The notes beneath the pieces were generated by a model. It saw only the letters and a program-made list of their open reading frames with translations, was not told where the DNA came from and ran no database searches. This document shows positions 6,900 to 15,204 of a stretch of 26,196 nt of DNA, piece after piece (position 1 is the stretch's first letter; each line of letters begins with the position of its first letter). The translations under genes were made by a program, and so were the position numbers. Source of the DNA: JAKJGA01 sp029554345 (GTDB lineage: Bacteria > Spirochaetota > UBA4802 > JAFGJZ01); NCBI GenBank assembly GCA_035395685.1, contig DAOPBR010000041.1, positions 1 to 26,196 on the forward strand, given 5' to 3'.

Positions 6900-7748
6900 A
6901 TGAAGACAATACCTTTTGTAAAAATGCACGGAATAGGAAACGATTATATTTTCATTGATGCAACGAAACAAATCCCGGAGAATCCGTCAAAGCTTTCCAA
7001 ACTTATCAGCGATAGACATTACGGGGCAGGTTCTGACGGACTCATTTTAATTCTTCCATCCGATAAAGCCGATTTCAGAATGAGAATGTTCAACTCCGAC
7101 GGAAGTGAAGCAGAAATGTGCGGCAACGGTATACGCTGTTTCGCAAAATATGTTTTCGACAATGGTCTGACTTCTTCAAAGGATTTGATCATCGAAACCA
7201 AGGCCGGAAACAAAGAAGTATTTCTTACAGTAAAGGACAATAAAGTTTCAAGCGTTACCGTAGACATGGGCATGCCTATTCTTGAACGTTCACACATTCC
7301 TATGATCGGCGAACACGGAAGCGTTATCGACGAAACGATTGAGCTTGAAGACTCTGTCAAATTCAACATCACAGCAGTATCAATGGGAAACCCCCATGCA
7401 GTAATATTTGTCGAAGATCTAGAAAATTTTCCGCTCGCTAAGTACGGGCAGATGATTGAAAACCATCCGCTTTTTCCTCACAAAACAAATGTCGAATTCG
7501 TCAAAGTTATAAGCAAAACTAAAATTGAACAGAGAACGTGGGAACGCGGTGCCGGAGAGACTCTTGCCTGCGGAACAGGCGCTTCAGCTGCGGTGGTAGC
7601 ATCTCATTTAAACGATAAAACTTCCCGAAAAGCAACTGTCAAACTCAGAGGCGGAGATCTGAATATCGAATGGAATGATAAAAACGGACTGGTTTATATG
7701 ACAGGTCCGGCTGTAGAAATATACAGGGGAGAATGGCCGCTGAATTAA
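6900..7748 (+). CDS. dapF: Diaminopimelate epimerase
   Basis: A 282-residue, cofactor-independent epimerase that converts LL- to meso-diaminopimelate for lysine and peptidoglycan synthesis. The two catalytic cysteines are evident: MCGNGIRC (Cys74) and LACGTGASA (Cys224). Other hallmarks are MHGIGNDYIFID at the N-terminus, AGSDGLILI, FNSDGSEAE, MGNPHAVIF near residue 162, and WERGAGET before the second Cys. The ATG at 6900 is preceded by GGAGA; the in-frame start at 6864 lies in the promoter and is rejected. Length and motifs are complete. It is not next to other lysine genes. Meso-DAP supports a Gram-negative type wall, in line with the other envelope genes. Confidence 0.97.
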   Translation: MKTIPFVKMHGIGNDYIFIDATKQIPENPSKLSKLISDRHYGAGSDGLILILPSDKADFRMRMFNSDGSEAEMCGNGIRCFAKYVFDNGLTSSKDLIIETKAGNKEVFLTVKDNKVSSVTVDMGMPILERSHIPMIGEHGSVIDETIELEDSVKFNITAVSMGNPHAVIFVEDLENFPLAKYGQMIENHPLFPHKTNVEFVKVISKTKIEQRTWERGAGETLACGTGASAAVVASHLNDKTSRKATVKLRGGDLNIEWNDKNGLVYMTGPAVEIYRGEWPLN

Positions 7749-7774
7749 TATCTTGATTTCGTCTATATTATAAT
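7745..7774 (+). promoter_or_regulatory. Promoter of the sensor kinase gene
   Basis: A perfect TATAAT (7769-7774) is preceded at 18 nt by TTAATA (7745-7750), which overlaps the dapF stop codon. Transcription would start near 7781, giving a leader of about 60 nt that ends in GGGGGA before the GTG start. Confidence 0.5.
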
Positions 7775-7840
7775 TTAGTATCAATTAATCGTTTCATTTG
7801 CAGTAGCCATTGCTCAAATATTTTTTGCCGGGGGATTTTG

Positions 7841-9685
7841 GTGAATACTCGCAGAATTTGGGCATGGATACTATTTTACTCTCCATTTGCCATTCCGTTT
7901 GCTGTTATGTCGGGATGGATAACCCAGAATCTGATTCTTGCTTCTTTTTTCGAAAACCTAAAAGCAATGTCTCCTGCAACTGCGCTGATATCTATACTTC
8001 TTTCAATGTCATTTGTTTGTTTAGAATTTAAAAAGAAAACCCTATCCCGAATTATACTAATACTTTCAATGCTGATACTTTTTCTCATTTTCTCCAGCCG
8101 GATCTTTAATTTTCCCGAAAATATTGAACTCATGATAATTCCATCCTCTCTATTCGAAAAAATAGAAGGAGTAAATACCGGAATAATTTCATCACTAAGC
8201 TTCTGCATCCTTCTGCAGATTAACGCAATCAGTCTGGTTAATAGTTTTTCGAAAAATAAAATTATACCGACAATTTATCAGATATCGTGCCTTCTCACTT
8301 TTTTCACCGGATTTTTGATTTTCACAGGCTATATCTATGAAAATCCCCTGCTGTCCGGATTTGTCTCCTTTCCGACCGGCATAAATTTTCTAGTTCTCGG
8401 ATTAATTTTCTTTTTCAGCTCAGACAGATCATCAAAGCCTCTAAAATACTTTTTCGATAATTCAACCGCATCCAGAATTCTTTCAAGCATTCTTCCCCTT
8501 CTGATTATTATGACTCTTCTACAGGGAATCAGCTTAAAGCTTAACAAATCTTTTGATTTTAATCAGAATTATTTTACAGCGGCAACGCTTATTCTGGTAA
8601 TCATTTTTGCTATATTATCTGCATTCAAAATTTCGTCAGAAGTCGGAAGAAAAATCGACAGACTCATGGAAGAACGGGAAAATGCAAAAAATGAATATAT
8701 GAAAAGTGAAAAAAAATACCGTTCACTTGTTGAATCTCTTCAGGAAGGTATTATTCTTTTGGATGCAAATTCAAAAATAATCTATGCTAATCCATGCATC
8801 ACCAAACTTCTTGGAAATGAATCTGATGATTCAATTAACGGATGCGAGTTTACAAGATTTATAGCGGATAAAGACAATTCCATTGCTGATTTCAAAAACA
8901 TCATTGAAAACGGAATGGTTTCAATTTATGAACTTCCTCTAAAATCCTTTTCGGGAAATCAGTTATATTCAAGTATTACAGTAGTTCCGATGATAGACTC
9001 TTCCGATAAATTAACCGGGGTTTTGCTCGGAATTATGGATATAACCGATAAACGCAATACCGAAATTGAATTAAAGAAAACAATTGAAGACAAAAACACT
9101 CTGTTAAAAGAACTTTATCACCGCACAAAAAACAATATGCAGATAATATGCTCGATGATAAGGCTCCACACAAGCGGTGTTTCGGATAATTCATTTGCGA
9201 AGATATTAAAAGAACTTGAATGCAGAATTCTTTCAATGGCGCTTGTTCATCAGAAACTTTACGAATCAAATGATCTGTCGCAAATTGAATTAAAATCATA
9301 TATAAAAGATCTTTTCCGTTTCATTGAATGCTACGAAATCAACAAACCAAAAATAATAATTGATATTCAGGAAAACATAATGCTTGATGTAGAAATGGCA
9401 GTTCCCATCGGGCTTATAGTTTCAGAACTCATTATTGATTCACAAAAACATGCATTTAAAGACACACCTAATCCTTCAATATTATTCAAAAGCAGCTTCA
9501 AAAAAAACCAGATCATGATTGAATATTCTGACAATGGATGCGGATTAAGTGAAGATTTTTCTCTTGATAAAAGCGGTCAGCTCGGCCTGAAAATGGCAAA
9601 GAATATTGCAGAAAACCAACTTAAAGGAACATTCGAAATTTCAGGCAAAAGCGGCTTTTTATGCCGCATGTCATTTATTCCGTAA
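7841..9685 (+). CDS. Membrane-bound PAS sensor histidine kinase (HisKA_2 type)
   Basis: A 614-residue orphan sensor kinase. About eight hydrophobic helices fill residues 8-263, with short loops and no large periplasmic domain, so it probably senses something in or near the membrane. A coiled linker (264-295) leads to a PAS domain (about 292-405: YRSLVESLQEGIILLDANS, then IIYANP). The dimerisation domain has ELYHRTKNNMQII with His427 as likely phosphate acceptor, the HisKA_2 form. The ATPase domain has SELIIDSQKHAF (528-539), DNGCG (564-568) and GQLGLKMAKNIA. The N-box Asn expected in EL-x2-N-x2-KHAF is Asp533 here. GTG at 7841 is chosen because GGGGGA precedes it by 5 nt; a TTG at 7838 is too close. 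No response regulator is adjacent. Confidence 0.88.
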   Translation: MNTRRIWAWILFYSPFAIPFAVMSGWITQNLILASFFENLKAMSPATALISILLSMSFVCLEFKKKTLSRIILILSMLILFLIFSSRIFNFPENIELMIIPSSLFEKIEGVNTGIISSLSFCILLQINAISLVNSFSKNKIIPTIYQISCLLTFFTGFLIFTGYIYENPLLSGFVSFPTGINFLVLGLIFFFSSDRSSKPLKYFFDNSTASRILSSILPLLIIMTLLQGISLKLNKSFDFNQNYFTAATLILVIIFAILSAFKISSEVGRKIDRLMEERENAKNEYMKSEKKYRSLVESLQEGIILLDANSKIIYANPCITKLLGNESDDSINGCEFTRFIADKDNSIADFKNIIENGMVSIYELPLKSFSGNQLYSSITVVPMIDSSDKLTGVLLGIMDITDKRNTEIELKKTIEDKNTLLKELYHRTKNNMQIICSMIRLHTSGVSDNSFAKILKELECRILSMALVHQKLYESNDLSQIELKSYIKDLFRFIECYEINKPKIIIDIQENIMLDVEMAVPIGLIVSELIIDSQKHAFKDTPNPSILFKSSFKKNQIMIEYSDNGCGLSEDFSLDKSGQLGLKMAKNIAENQLKGTFEISGKSGFLCRMSFIP

Positions 9686-10351
9686 TTAGTTTGGCTGAGT
9701 TTCTTCCGCCGGGGTTTGCGCAGAAGATTCAAAAGTTTCCCAGAGTTTTCTGTTTGGAATTCCGTTTTCTGCTATAATAACTTCTTTCACAGAAGGAATG
9801 TTTTCGAGAATTGTCTGGCTTAGAGCTTTTCTGAAAGTTTCTTCTGAAGAAGGAATCACTTCAATATCATTTTTTATGATTTCAGATCTCACATCGATAA
9901 CGCACTTGCCTTCATAAAACCATATGTTTCTGATCTTTCCTGTCATCGGAACAGCAAGACGCGTATTTTCAAAATTCGAACCGGCAAAAACAAAACTCAC
10001 CAGTCTATATGCAAAATCTGCATCGGAGGAACCTTTGTCGACAAGGCGTTTCTCTTTTAAAATTGACTTTCCGTCAAGACCGGACACATAAACATTAATT
10101 TCATCGCGGGTATCTATCTGAGGAATTGAAGGTACTAGATCAAACGGACTTCTGTCTACGTGATAACAAATAAAAAGATAATCAAGCATTACAATAGAGA
10201 AAGCAAATAAGAGAATCTTTCTATTTCGGCTGCGCGGATCACTGACGTTAAGATATTTATTATACAGATTAACAAAAGGAGAGCAAAGAAAATCAATCCA
10301 TTGATCTATTTTATCAGAATTAAACGTATAAACTTTTTTTATCTTATTCAT
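9686..10351 (-). CDS. GerMN-domain membrane-anchored protein
   Basis: A 221-residue protein with a basic cytosolic N-terminus, one membrane helix (about 46-63, KILLFAFSIVMLDYLFICYH) and an extracytoplasmic domain. Residues 85-200 match the GerMN pattern: INVYVSGLDGKSILKEKRLV, then a helix ending VSFVFAG, a strand-turn (AVPMTGKIRNIWFYEGKCVIDV), and a final helix-strand (LSQTILENIPSVKEVIIAENGIPN). The domain is known from the spore germination protein GerM and from LpqB, but it also occurs in non-sporulating bacteria, so this is not evidence of spores. Its molecular role is unclear, probably in the envelope. AAAGGA precedes the ATG. Its stop codon directly abuts that of the convergent kinase gene with no spacer. 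Confidence 0.7.
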   Translation of the reverse strand: MNKIKKVYTFNSDKIDQWIDFLCSPFVNLYNKYLNVSDPRSRNRKILLFAFSIVMLDYLFICYHVDRSPFDLVPSIPQIDTRDEINVYVSGLDGKSILKEKRLVDKGSSDADFAYRLVSFVFAGSNFENTRLAVPMTGKIRNIWFYEGKCVIDVRSEIIKNDIEVIPSSEETFRKALSQTILENIPSVKEVIIAENGIPNRKLWETFESSAQTPAEETQPN

Positions 10352-10424
10352 GAAGAATCCTTTGTTGTTATAAGTCTCAAAAGCCCTTGCTTCAGGTGCA
10401 AAATCCGGACAATCGCTAATATTT

Positions 10425-10453
10425 TTGGCGACAATTAAATTGTCAAATATTAA
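10425..10453 (+). promoter_or_regulatory. Promoter with palindromic operator before the mmcQ-bio run
   Basis: TTGGCG (10425-10430) and TATTAA (10448-10453) are 17 nt apart. Almost filling the spacer is GACAATT-A-AATTGTC (10430-10444), a perfect 15-bp palindrome, the usual place for a repressor site. The predicted start is near 10460, only a few nt before the ATG at 10463, which has no ribosome binding site, so the message may be leaderless. The palindrome does not match the BirA or BioR operator patterns I know. Confidence 0.45.
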
Positions 10454-10462
10454 ATTGGCTCT

Positions 10463-10840
10463 ATGGATCTCACGGAAATTCGTAATTATTGTATAAAAAA
10501 ACCAGGAAGCACTGAGGATTTCCCTTTTGATTTTGATATTCTTGTAATCAGATTATCCGTCAAGATCTATCTTCTGACAGATATCAAAACTGTTCCTTTA
10601 AAAATAAATCTAAAATGCGATCCCGATAATGCATTATATCTAAGAGAACATTACAAAGACAAAATACTGCCGGGTCATCATATGAATAAAAAACACTGGA
10701 ATACAGTAATCATCGACGGCAGCATCCCTGAAAACGAAATTTATAAAATGATAGACGAATCTTACTCCCTTGTCTACAAGGGGCTTAACCGGAAACAGCA
10801 GGAAAAAATCAATTCGGGCAATAATATGGAGACTATATGA
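10463..10840 (+). CDS. MmcQ/YjbR-family protein
   Basis: A 125-residue cytosolic protein of the MmcQ/YjbR (DUF419) family, whose fold resembles the CyaY/DNA-binding type. The family pattern is complete: KPGSTEDFPFDFD near the N-terminus, a KIYLL strand, LKINLKCDPDNALYLRE, then PGHHMNKKHWNTVIIDG and a helix (IYKMIDESYSLVYKGL). Some members have been proposed to bind DNA, but the function is not settled. No Shine-Dalgarno sequence precedes the ATG. It overlaps the next gene by 4 nt (ATGA) and is the first gene in the run leading into the biotin genes, without any known link to biotin. Confidence 0.9.
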   Translation: MDLTEIRNYCIKKPGSTEDFPFDFDILVIRLSVKIYLLTDIKTVPLKINLKCDPDNALYLREHYKDKILPGHHMNKKHWNTVIIDGSIPENEIYKMIDESYSLVYKGLNRKQQEKINSGNNMETI

Positions 10841-11247
10841 AAACCTATTTTCTGATTGCGGCGTTTGCAGTACTTGCAGCGGTAATTCTGATAAACAGAA
10901 AACTCAACGAAAAAGCAAATCTTCTGATTTCCGATTCCGAACGCGACGAAATCGTACGGATATTTAATTCAATGCGGAAGGTTATGCTTTACCCTATCAT
11001 AATCATTTTTCTGGCATATTTCATTTCTCAGGGATTCCTGAAACAATACATTATGATCATTAACTCGGCGACTATTGGTTTATTTCTTTTAACTGCTGGT
11101 CTTGCTTATCTATCTGCTGTTTTGAAAATAAAAAAACTTACTCTCCCAAAGAATTATCTTAAGCTTTTCGTACTTAGCAGAATCTCTCTCTTTGCCGGCA
11201 TGATAATTTTCGCCGCAATTATTTTTCTGCACGGCAAAATAAATTAA
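10837..11247 (+). CDS. Small membrane protein, four predicted helices
   Basis: A 136-residue integral membrane protein I do not recognise. Likely helices lie at about 3-20, 49-66, 73-96 and 110-131, with a charged loop between the first two (KLNEKANLLISDSERDEIVR). There are no conserved catalytic motifs. It starts within the stop codon of the MmcQ gene (ATGA) and ends 22 nt before bioA, so it is probably cotranscribed with both. A role in substrate uptake for the biotin pathway would be a guess only. Confidence 0.7.
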   Translation: MKTYFLIAAFAVLAAVILINRKLNEKANLLISDSERDEIVRIFNSMRKVMLYPIIIIFLAYFISQGFLKQYIMIINSATIGLFLLTAGLAYLSAVLKIKKLTLPKNYLKLFVLSRISLFAGMIIFAAIIFLHGKIN

Positions 11248-11269
11248 GAATAATGTTATATGTTCAAAA

Positions 11270-12619
11270 ATGAAAATAATGACTGAAAAGATCCTTTCAT
11301 CCGACAAAGCTCATTCATGGCATCCTTTCACACAGATGAAACATCATTCACCTGTTGTGATAGACCGTGCTGAAGGCATTTTTCTTTTTACTCCTGAAGG
11401 CCGGAAAATCTACGATTCAGTTTCATCATGGTGGACATCCCCGCTCGGCCATTGCAACAAAGAGATTCTTCAGGCAATAACCGATCAGGGACATGTTCTT
11501 GAACATGTCATGTTCGCGGGTTTTACCCATAAGCCTGCGGCTTTGCTTTTCGATTCCCTTCATGAAATACTTCCGGATTCACTTTCAAGGTATTTCTTCA
11601 CTGACAACGGCTCAACCGGAAATGAAGTCGCATTGAAAATGGCTTTTCAATTCTGGCAGAATAAAGGCATTAATAAAAAAACAAAATTTATGATGATTGA
11701 AAACAGTTACCACGGCGATACACTTGGAGCCGTCAGCGTTGGAGGTGTTGAACTCTATCATAAAATTTTTCATCCCCTTATGTTTGAAACATACAAGGCA
11801 AAATCTCCTAACTGCTCAATCTGTCCGCACAGTAAATCAGAATTTACTTTTGATGCTAATAATACAGGCTGTTCGCTTGAATGCCTTGCTTCTGCAGAAA
11901 ACATTATTAAAGAACATCATGACGAAATATGCGCTCTGATTATTGAACCATTGATACAGGCCGCCGGAGGCATGATCATATATCCTGAAGCCTATCTCGA
12001 AAAGATAACTTCATTTGCAAAAGAATATAATATTCTCGTAATTTTCGACGAAGTGGCTACCGGTTTCGGAAGAACTGGATCAATGTTCGCAATGAATAAA
12101 ATTAATAACCTTCCTGACATCGCAGTTTTTTCAAAAGCGCTGACAGGCGGCTGGCTTCCTCTTTCAGTAACGGCCTCTACCGATGAAATATTTGATGCAT
12201 TCTATGATGATGACCGCACAAAGACTCTTTTTCACGGACATAGCTATACCGGCAATCCCATAGCCTGTTCTGCCGCAGTTAAGGCTCTTGAAATATATAA
12301 GCGCGATAACTTTCCTCAATCTAATGAAAAAGCGATGTTCTTTTTTCACAGCCAGTTGAAAGCGTTATCCGATTATGATTTCATTTCAGACATCAGATAT
12401 CTTGGTTGGATAGGCGCAGTAGATCTTATAGACAAACAAGGCAATCCTATTGATTCTGAAACCATGTCTGCAATTTATTCAGAGTCTATTAAAAATGGAG
12501 TAATATTGCGGCCTCTCGGAAATACAATTTACTGGTGGCTTCCGATCAACACTACCGAAGATCAGATTAATGAAATTATCAAGATAAGCATATCAACTGT
12601 AACCTCGGTGCTCAAATGA
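11270..12619 (+). CDS. bioA: Adenosylmethionine-8-amino-7-oxononanoate aminotransferase
   Basis: A PLP-dependent class III aminotransferase of 449 residues that converts KAPA to DAPA in biotin synthesis, usually with S-adenosylmethionine as amino donor. The BioA signature is clear: WHPFTQMKHH (17-26), SSWWTSPLGH (52-61), DNGSTGNEVALKMAF, SYHGDTLGAVSVGG, IFDEVATGFGRTG with Asp260, and FSKALTGGWLPLSVT with the PLP lysine at 289, then HGHSYTGNPIA. Four cysteines at 182, 185, 201 and 205 lie in an insert seen in many BioA proteins. No good ribosome binding site is seen; ATG at 11270 or 11279 are both possible. It overlaps bioF by 4 nt. Confidence 0.95.
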   Translation: MKIMTEKILSSDKAHSWHPFTQMKHHSPVVIDRAEGIFLFTPEGRKIYDSVSSWWTSPLGHCNKEILQAITDQGHVLEHVMFAGFTHKPAALLFDSLHEILPDSLSRYFFTDNGSTGNEVALKMAFQFWQNKGINKKTKFMMIENSYHGDTLGAVSVGGVELYHKIFHPLMFETYKAKSPNCSICPHSKSEFTFDANNTGCSLECLASAENIIKEHHDEICALIIEPLIQAAGGMIIYPEAYLEKITSFAKEYNILVIFDEVATGFGRTGSMFAMNKINNLPDIAVFSKALTGGWLPLSVTASTDEIFDAFYDDDRTKTLFHGHSYTGNPIACSAAVKALEIYKRDNFPQSNEKAMFFFHSQLKALSDYDFISDIRYLGWIGAVDLIDKQGNPIDSETMSAIYSESIKNGVILRPLGNTIYWWLPINTTEDQINEIIKISISTVTSVLK

Positions 12620-13800
12620 ACAATTTCTTTGACAGAATCGCAAATGAACTCAAAATCATTACCGAAGAAGGAAACTTCCGTTCATTAAAAAAAATCTCTG
12701 ACCGTCGAGGAAAGATCACCGAAAAAGACGGAAAATCCCTTTTAAATTTCTCATCGAATGATTATCTCGGTTTCTGCGATGACAGCAAACTGCAGAAGGA
12801 ATTTTATTCAGCGCTCGATTCAAATCCGTACAAATATTCTCCCGGAAGTTCTGCTTCAAGACTTCTCGGCGGAAACTTTGAACTCTATGACAAACTCGAA
12901 AATGAAATTGAAAGCTTATATCAAATTGACAACAGAAAAGCTCTTGTTTTCAACAGCGGCTATCATGCGAATCTTGGTATAATTCAGGCCTTATGCAAAA
13001 AAGGCGACTTGATTATTTCCGATAAACTCAACCATGCCAGCATCATAGACGGAGCAAGATTATCTGAAGCTGAGTTTATCAGATATGCCCACAATGACCA
13101 TGTCCATCTTGAAAAAATTCTTTCAGACAATCCTGACAGAAACAAACTCATTATAACAGAATCAGTTTTCAGTATGGATGGAGACTCTGCAGATATTGCC
13201 GGTCTTTGCGAACTAAAGAAAAAGTATAATGCCATGCTTTATCTTGATGAGGCTCATTCATTCGGAGTATACGGAAGTAACGGCGGCGGAATGGCATCAG
13301 AATTAAACCTGTTATCACAGATTGATATTCTTGTAGCTACATTCGGAAAAGCTGCCGGCGGTGTCGGGGCTTTCATTTATGCTGAAAATAATATTATCGA
13401 TTATCTCATCAACAAATGCCGATCATTCATATATTCTACGGCATTGCCCGTAGTTTCAATCAACTGGAATCTTTTTGCTTTAGGCGAAATTATGATATCG
13501 CAAAGCCGGAGAAATCATTTAAAGCATATTTCAAACATTTTACGTAACCGTCTCAATACCGCCGGACTTCAAACATCCGGAAACAGTCATATCGTTCCGG
13601 TTTTTGTCGGCAAAAGCTCTGATGCGGTTATGTTTTCTTCTTTTCTGGAAAATGAATCAATAGCTGCTTTTGCTGTCAGACCGCCTACAGTTCCTGTCGG
13701 AAGCTCTCGTTTGAGACTTTCTCTTTCTTCGGCATTTACAGTATCCGAAATCGAACATGCAGCCGATAAAATAATCGAAGCCGCCGGAAAAATATTATGA
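12616..13800 (+). CDS. bioF: 8-amino-7-oxononanoate synthase
   Basis: A 394-residue PLP enzyme of the alpha-oxoamine synthase family that joins pimeloyl-ACP and alanine to give KAPA. Diagnostic motifs are NFSSNDYLGF (44-53), YSPGSSASRLLGGNFELYDK, FNSGYHANLG, DKLNHASIIDGARLS, TESVFSMDGDSADI, LDEAHSFGVYG (Asp211, His214) and FGKAAGGVGAF with the PLP lysine at 245, followed by YSTALP. Related KBL and serine palmitoyltransferase enzymes share this fold, but the position between bioA and bioG makes BioF the clear choice. Coupled by ATGA overlaps to bioA and bioG. Confidence 0.95.
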   Translation: MNNFFDRIANELKIITEEGNFRSLKKISDRRGKITEKDGKSLLNFSSNDYLGFCDDSKLQKEFYSALDSNPYKYSPGSSASRLLGGNFELYDKLENEIESLYQIDNRKALVFNSGYHANLGIIQALCKKGDLIISDKLNHASIIDGARLSEAEFIRYAHNDHVHLEKILSDNPDRNKLIITESVFSMDGDSADIAGLCELKKKYNAMLYLDEAHSFGVYGSNGGGMASELNLLSQIDILVATFGKAAGGVGAFIYAENNIIDYLINKCRSFIYSTALPVVSINWNLFALGEIMISQSRRNHLKHISNILRNRLNTAGLQTSGNSHIVPVFVGKSSDAVMFSSFLENESIAAFAVRPPTVPVGSSRLRLSLSSAFTVSEIEHAADKIIEAAGKIL

Positions 13801-14447
13801 TTTTTCACGAGTCTCTAAGAGGAAAAGATTCACTAATTGTATTTTTTACAGGATGGGGATGTGATGAAAACTGCACATCTCATTTGATTTCTGATAATTA
13901 TGACATTATCACTGTTTATGATTATTCCGACCTATCAAACGTATCTGTATTAACTTCAACAATCCATAATTACAAAAAGACTCATCTTATTGCTTGGTCG
14001 TTCGGAGTAAAAACCGCACAGCAGATTTTATCAAATGAATTATTTACCAGAAAAATAGCCATTAACGGAACAATTAATCTTATTGATAAAAATTTCGGAA
14101 TCCTGCCTGAAATCTTCGCACGCACTCAGAATAGCCTCTCAGAAGAAAATCTTATCCGATTCTATAAAAACATGACTCTCGAACATTTTTCTTTTTTTGA
14201 TTCTCATAGACCTCTAAGAAATTATTCTTCAATCAAAAATGAACTGTCCCTTCTTGACAAATTTCCGGATAAATGCGATTATAGTTTCTATGATGAGGCA
14301 TTTGCTTCCTCGAGGGATTTAATAATTCCTTCAGCAAATCAGAACTCATTCTGGCATACGAAATGCGATATCAAACCAATGAAGCTTGACGCACCGCATT
14401 ATCCTTTTTATCTATGGAACAAATGGGAAAACATATTGAATGAATGA
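13797..14447 (+). CDS. bioG: Pimeloyl-ACP methyl ester esterase, BioG type
   Basis: A 216-residue alpha/beta-hydrolase of the BioG (DUF452) family. BioG removes the methyl cap from pimeloyl-ACP methyl ester, ending the BioC-started route; it replaces the unrelated-sequence BioH of E. coli. Family marks are IVFFTGWGCDE (14-24), YDYSDL, LIAWSFGV with Ser68 as nucleophile, IAINGT (88-92), IDKNFGI, a FYKNM segment, IIPSANQNSFW and DAPHYPFYLW with His201. Asp97 is a candidate third triad residue. It overlaps bioF by 4 nt and bioC by 8 nt. BioG next to BioC is a common pairing, and in some bacteria the two are fused; here they are separate. Confidence 0.93.
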   Translation: MIFHESLRGKDSLIVFFTGWGCDENCTSHLISDNYDIITVYDYSDLSNVSVLTSTIHNYKKTHLIAWSFGVKTAQQILSNELFTRKIAINGTINLIDKNFGILPEIFARTQNSLSEENLIRFYKNMTLEHFSFFDSHRPLRNYSSIKNELSLLDKFPDKCDYSFYDEAFASSRDLIIPSANQNSFWHTKCDIKPMKLDAPHYPFYLWNKWENILNE

Positions 14448-15204
14448 AATTGATAAAAACATTATTTCCGGAAATTTCAGCCGGTGCATACCGGACTACA
14501 ATGCCCATGCTCATGTTCAAAAAATAATGGCTCAAAAACTTGAAAACCTCATTTTTGACAATTTCAATTTTAATACAGACGGTATTCTTGAAGCCGGATG
14601 CGGCACCGGCTTTCTTACAGAAATATTATTGAAAAGAAAAAAGAAGAATATTACTGCAGTTGATATTGCCGATTGCTTTACGTGCATGAAAGAACTTTCT
14701 ACAGCATATAATACCGAAATAAATTTTGTGCGTAATGATATAGAAGAATTTATGAAGGCAACGCGGGACACATACTCCGCTTTTTTTTCCAATGCCGCTT
14801 TTCAGTGGATGCACGACATGCCTTCCCTTCTTCTGAACATATCTGCTCACTTAACAACAAACGGAATGCTCGCATTTTCGACATTCGGCCCTGATAATCT
14901 CTTCCAGGTACGCAATCTTACTAAAATCGGACTTCACTACATGTCTAAGGGTGAAATCGCCGAACTGCTCTGTGATAACTACAAGATTATTCATATTTCT
15001 GAAGAAACACAGACTATTTATTTTGATACGCCTTTTGAAGTATTAAAGCATTTCAAGGAAACGGGAACAAATTATGCAAAGGAAAAGATAATGAGCAAAT
15101 CAGAAATTGAGAAATTCGTTTATGATTATGAAGCCGCTTTTTCTGAAAATGACAAGTTTCCTTTAACATATAATCCGATGTATTTTGTAGCCGAGAAAAA
15201 ATGA
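14440..15204 (+). CDS. bioC: Malonyl-ACP O-methyltransferase
   Basis: A 254-residue SAM-dependent methyltransferase. BioC methylates the free carboxyl of malonyl-ACP so that the fatty-acid machinery can extend it to pimeloyl-ACP methyl ester. It begins IISGNFSRCIPDYNAHAHVQ, a BioC-like N-terminus (the Phe-x-x-x-Ala/Ile-x-x-Tyr pattern). The SAM site is ILEAGCGTGFLTE (49-61), followed by ITAVDIA and a VRNDIEEF acidic motif. Then come FFSNAAFQWMHDMPSLL and GMLAFSTFGPDNLFQVRNL, which are strongly BioC-like. Many methyltransferases share the core, but these last motifs and the operon settle the call. Overlaps bioG by 8 nt and bioD by 4 nt. Confidence 0.94.
   Translation: MNEIDKNIISGNFSRCIPDYNAHAHVQKIMAQKLENLIFDNFNFNTDGILEAGCGTGFLTEILLKRKKKNITAVDIADCFTCMKELSTAYNTEINFVRNDIEEFMKATRDTYSAFFSNAAFQWMHDMPSLLLNISAHLTTNGMLAFSTFGPDNLFQVRNLTKIGLHYMSKGEIAELLCDNYKIIHISEETQTIYFDTPFEVLKHFKETGTNYAKEKIMSKSEIEKFVYDYEAAFSENDKFPLTYNPMYFVAEKK

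Noticed and set aside
9651..9667. GCGGC/GCCGC hairpin near the end of the kinase gene as a terminator
   Set aside because: The stem is only 5 bp, lies in coding sequence and has no U-tract after it.
9686..10351. GerMN domain as evidence of a spore-former
   Set aside because: The domain also occurs in non-sporulating bacteria, and no sporulation genes are nearby.
10425..10460. A canonical BirA (biotin) operator upstream of the bio genes
   Set aside because: The palindrome GACAATTAAATTGTC does not match the TTGTAAACC-type half-sites separated by about 15 nt that BirA uses.
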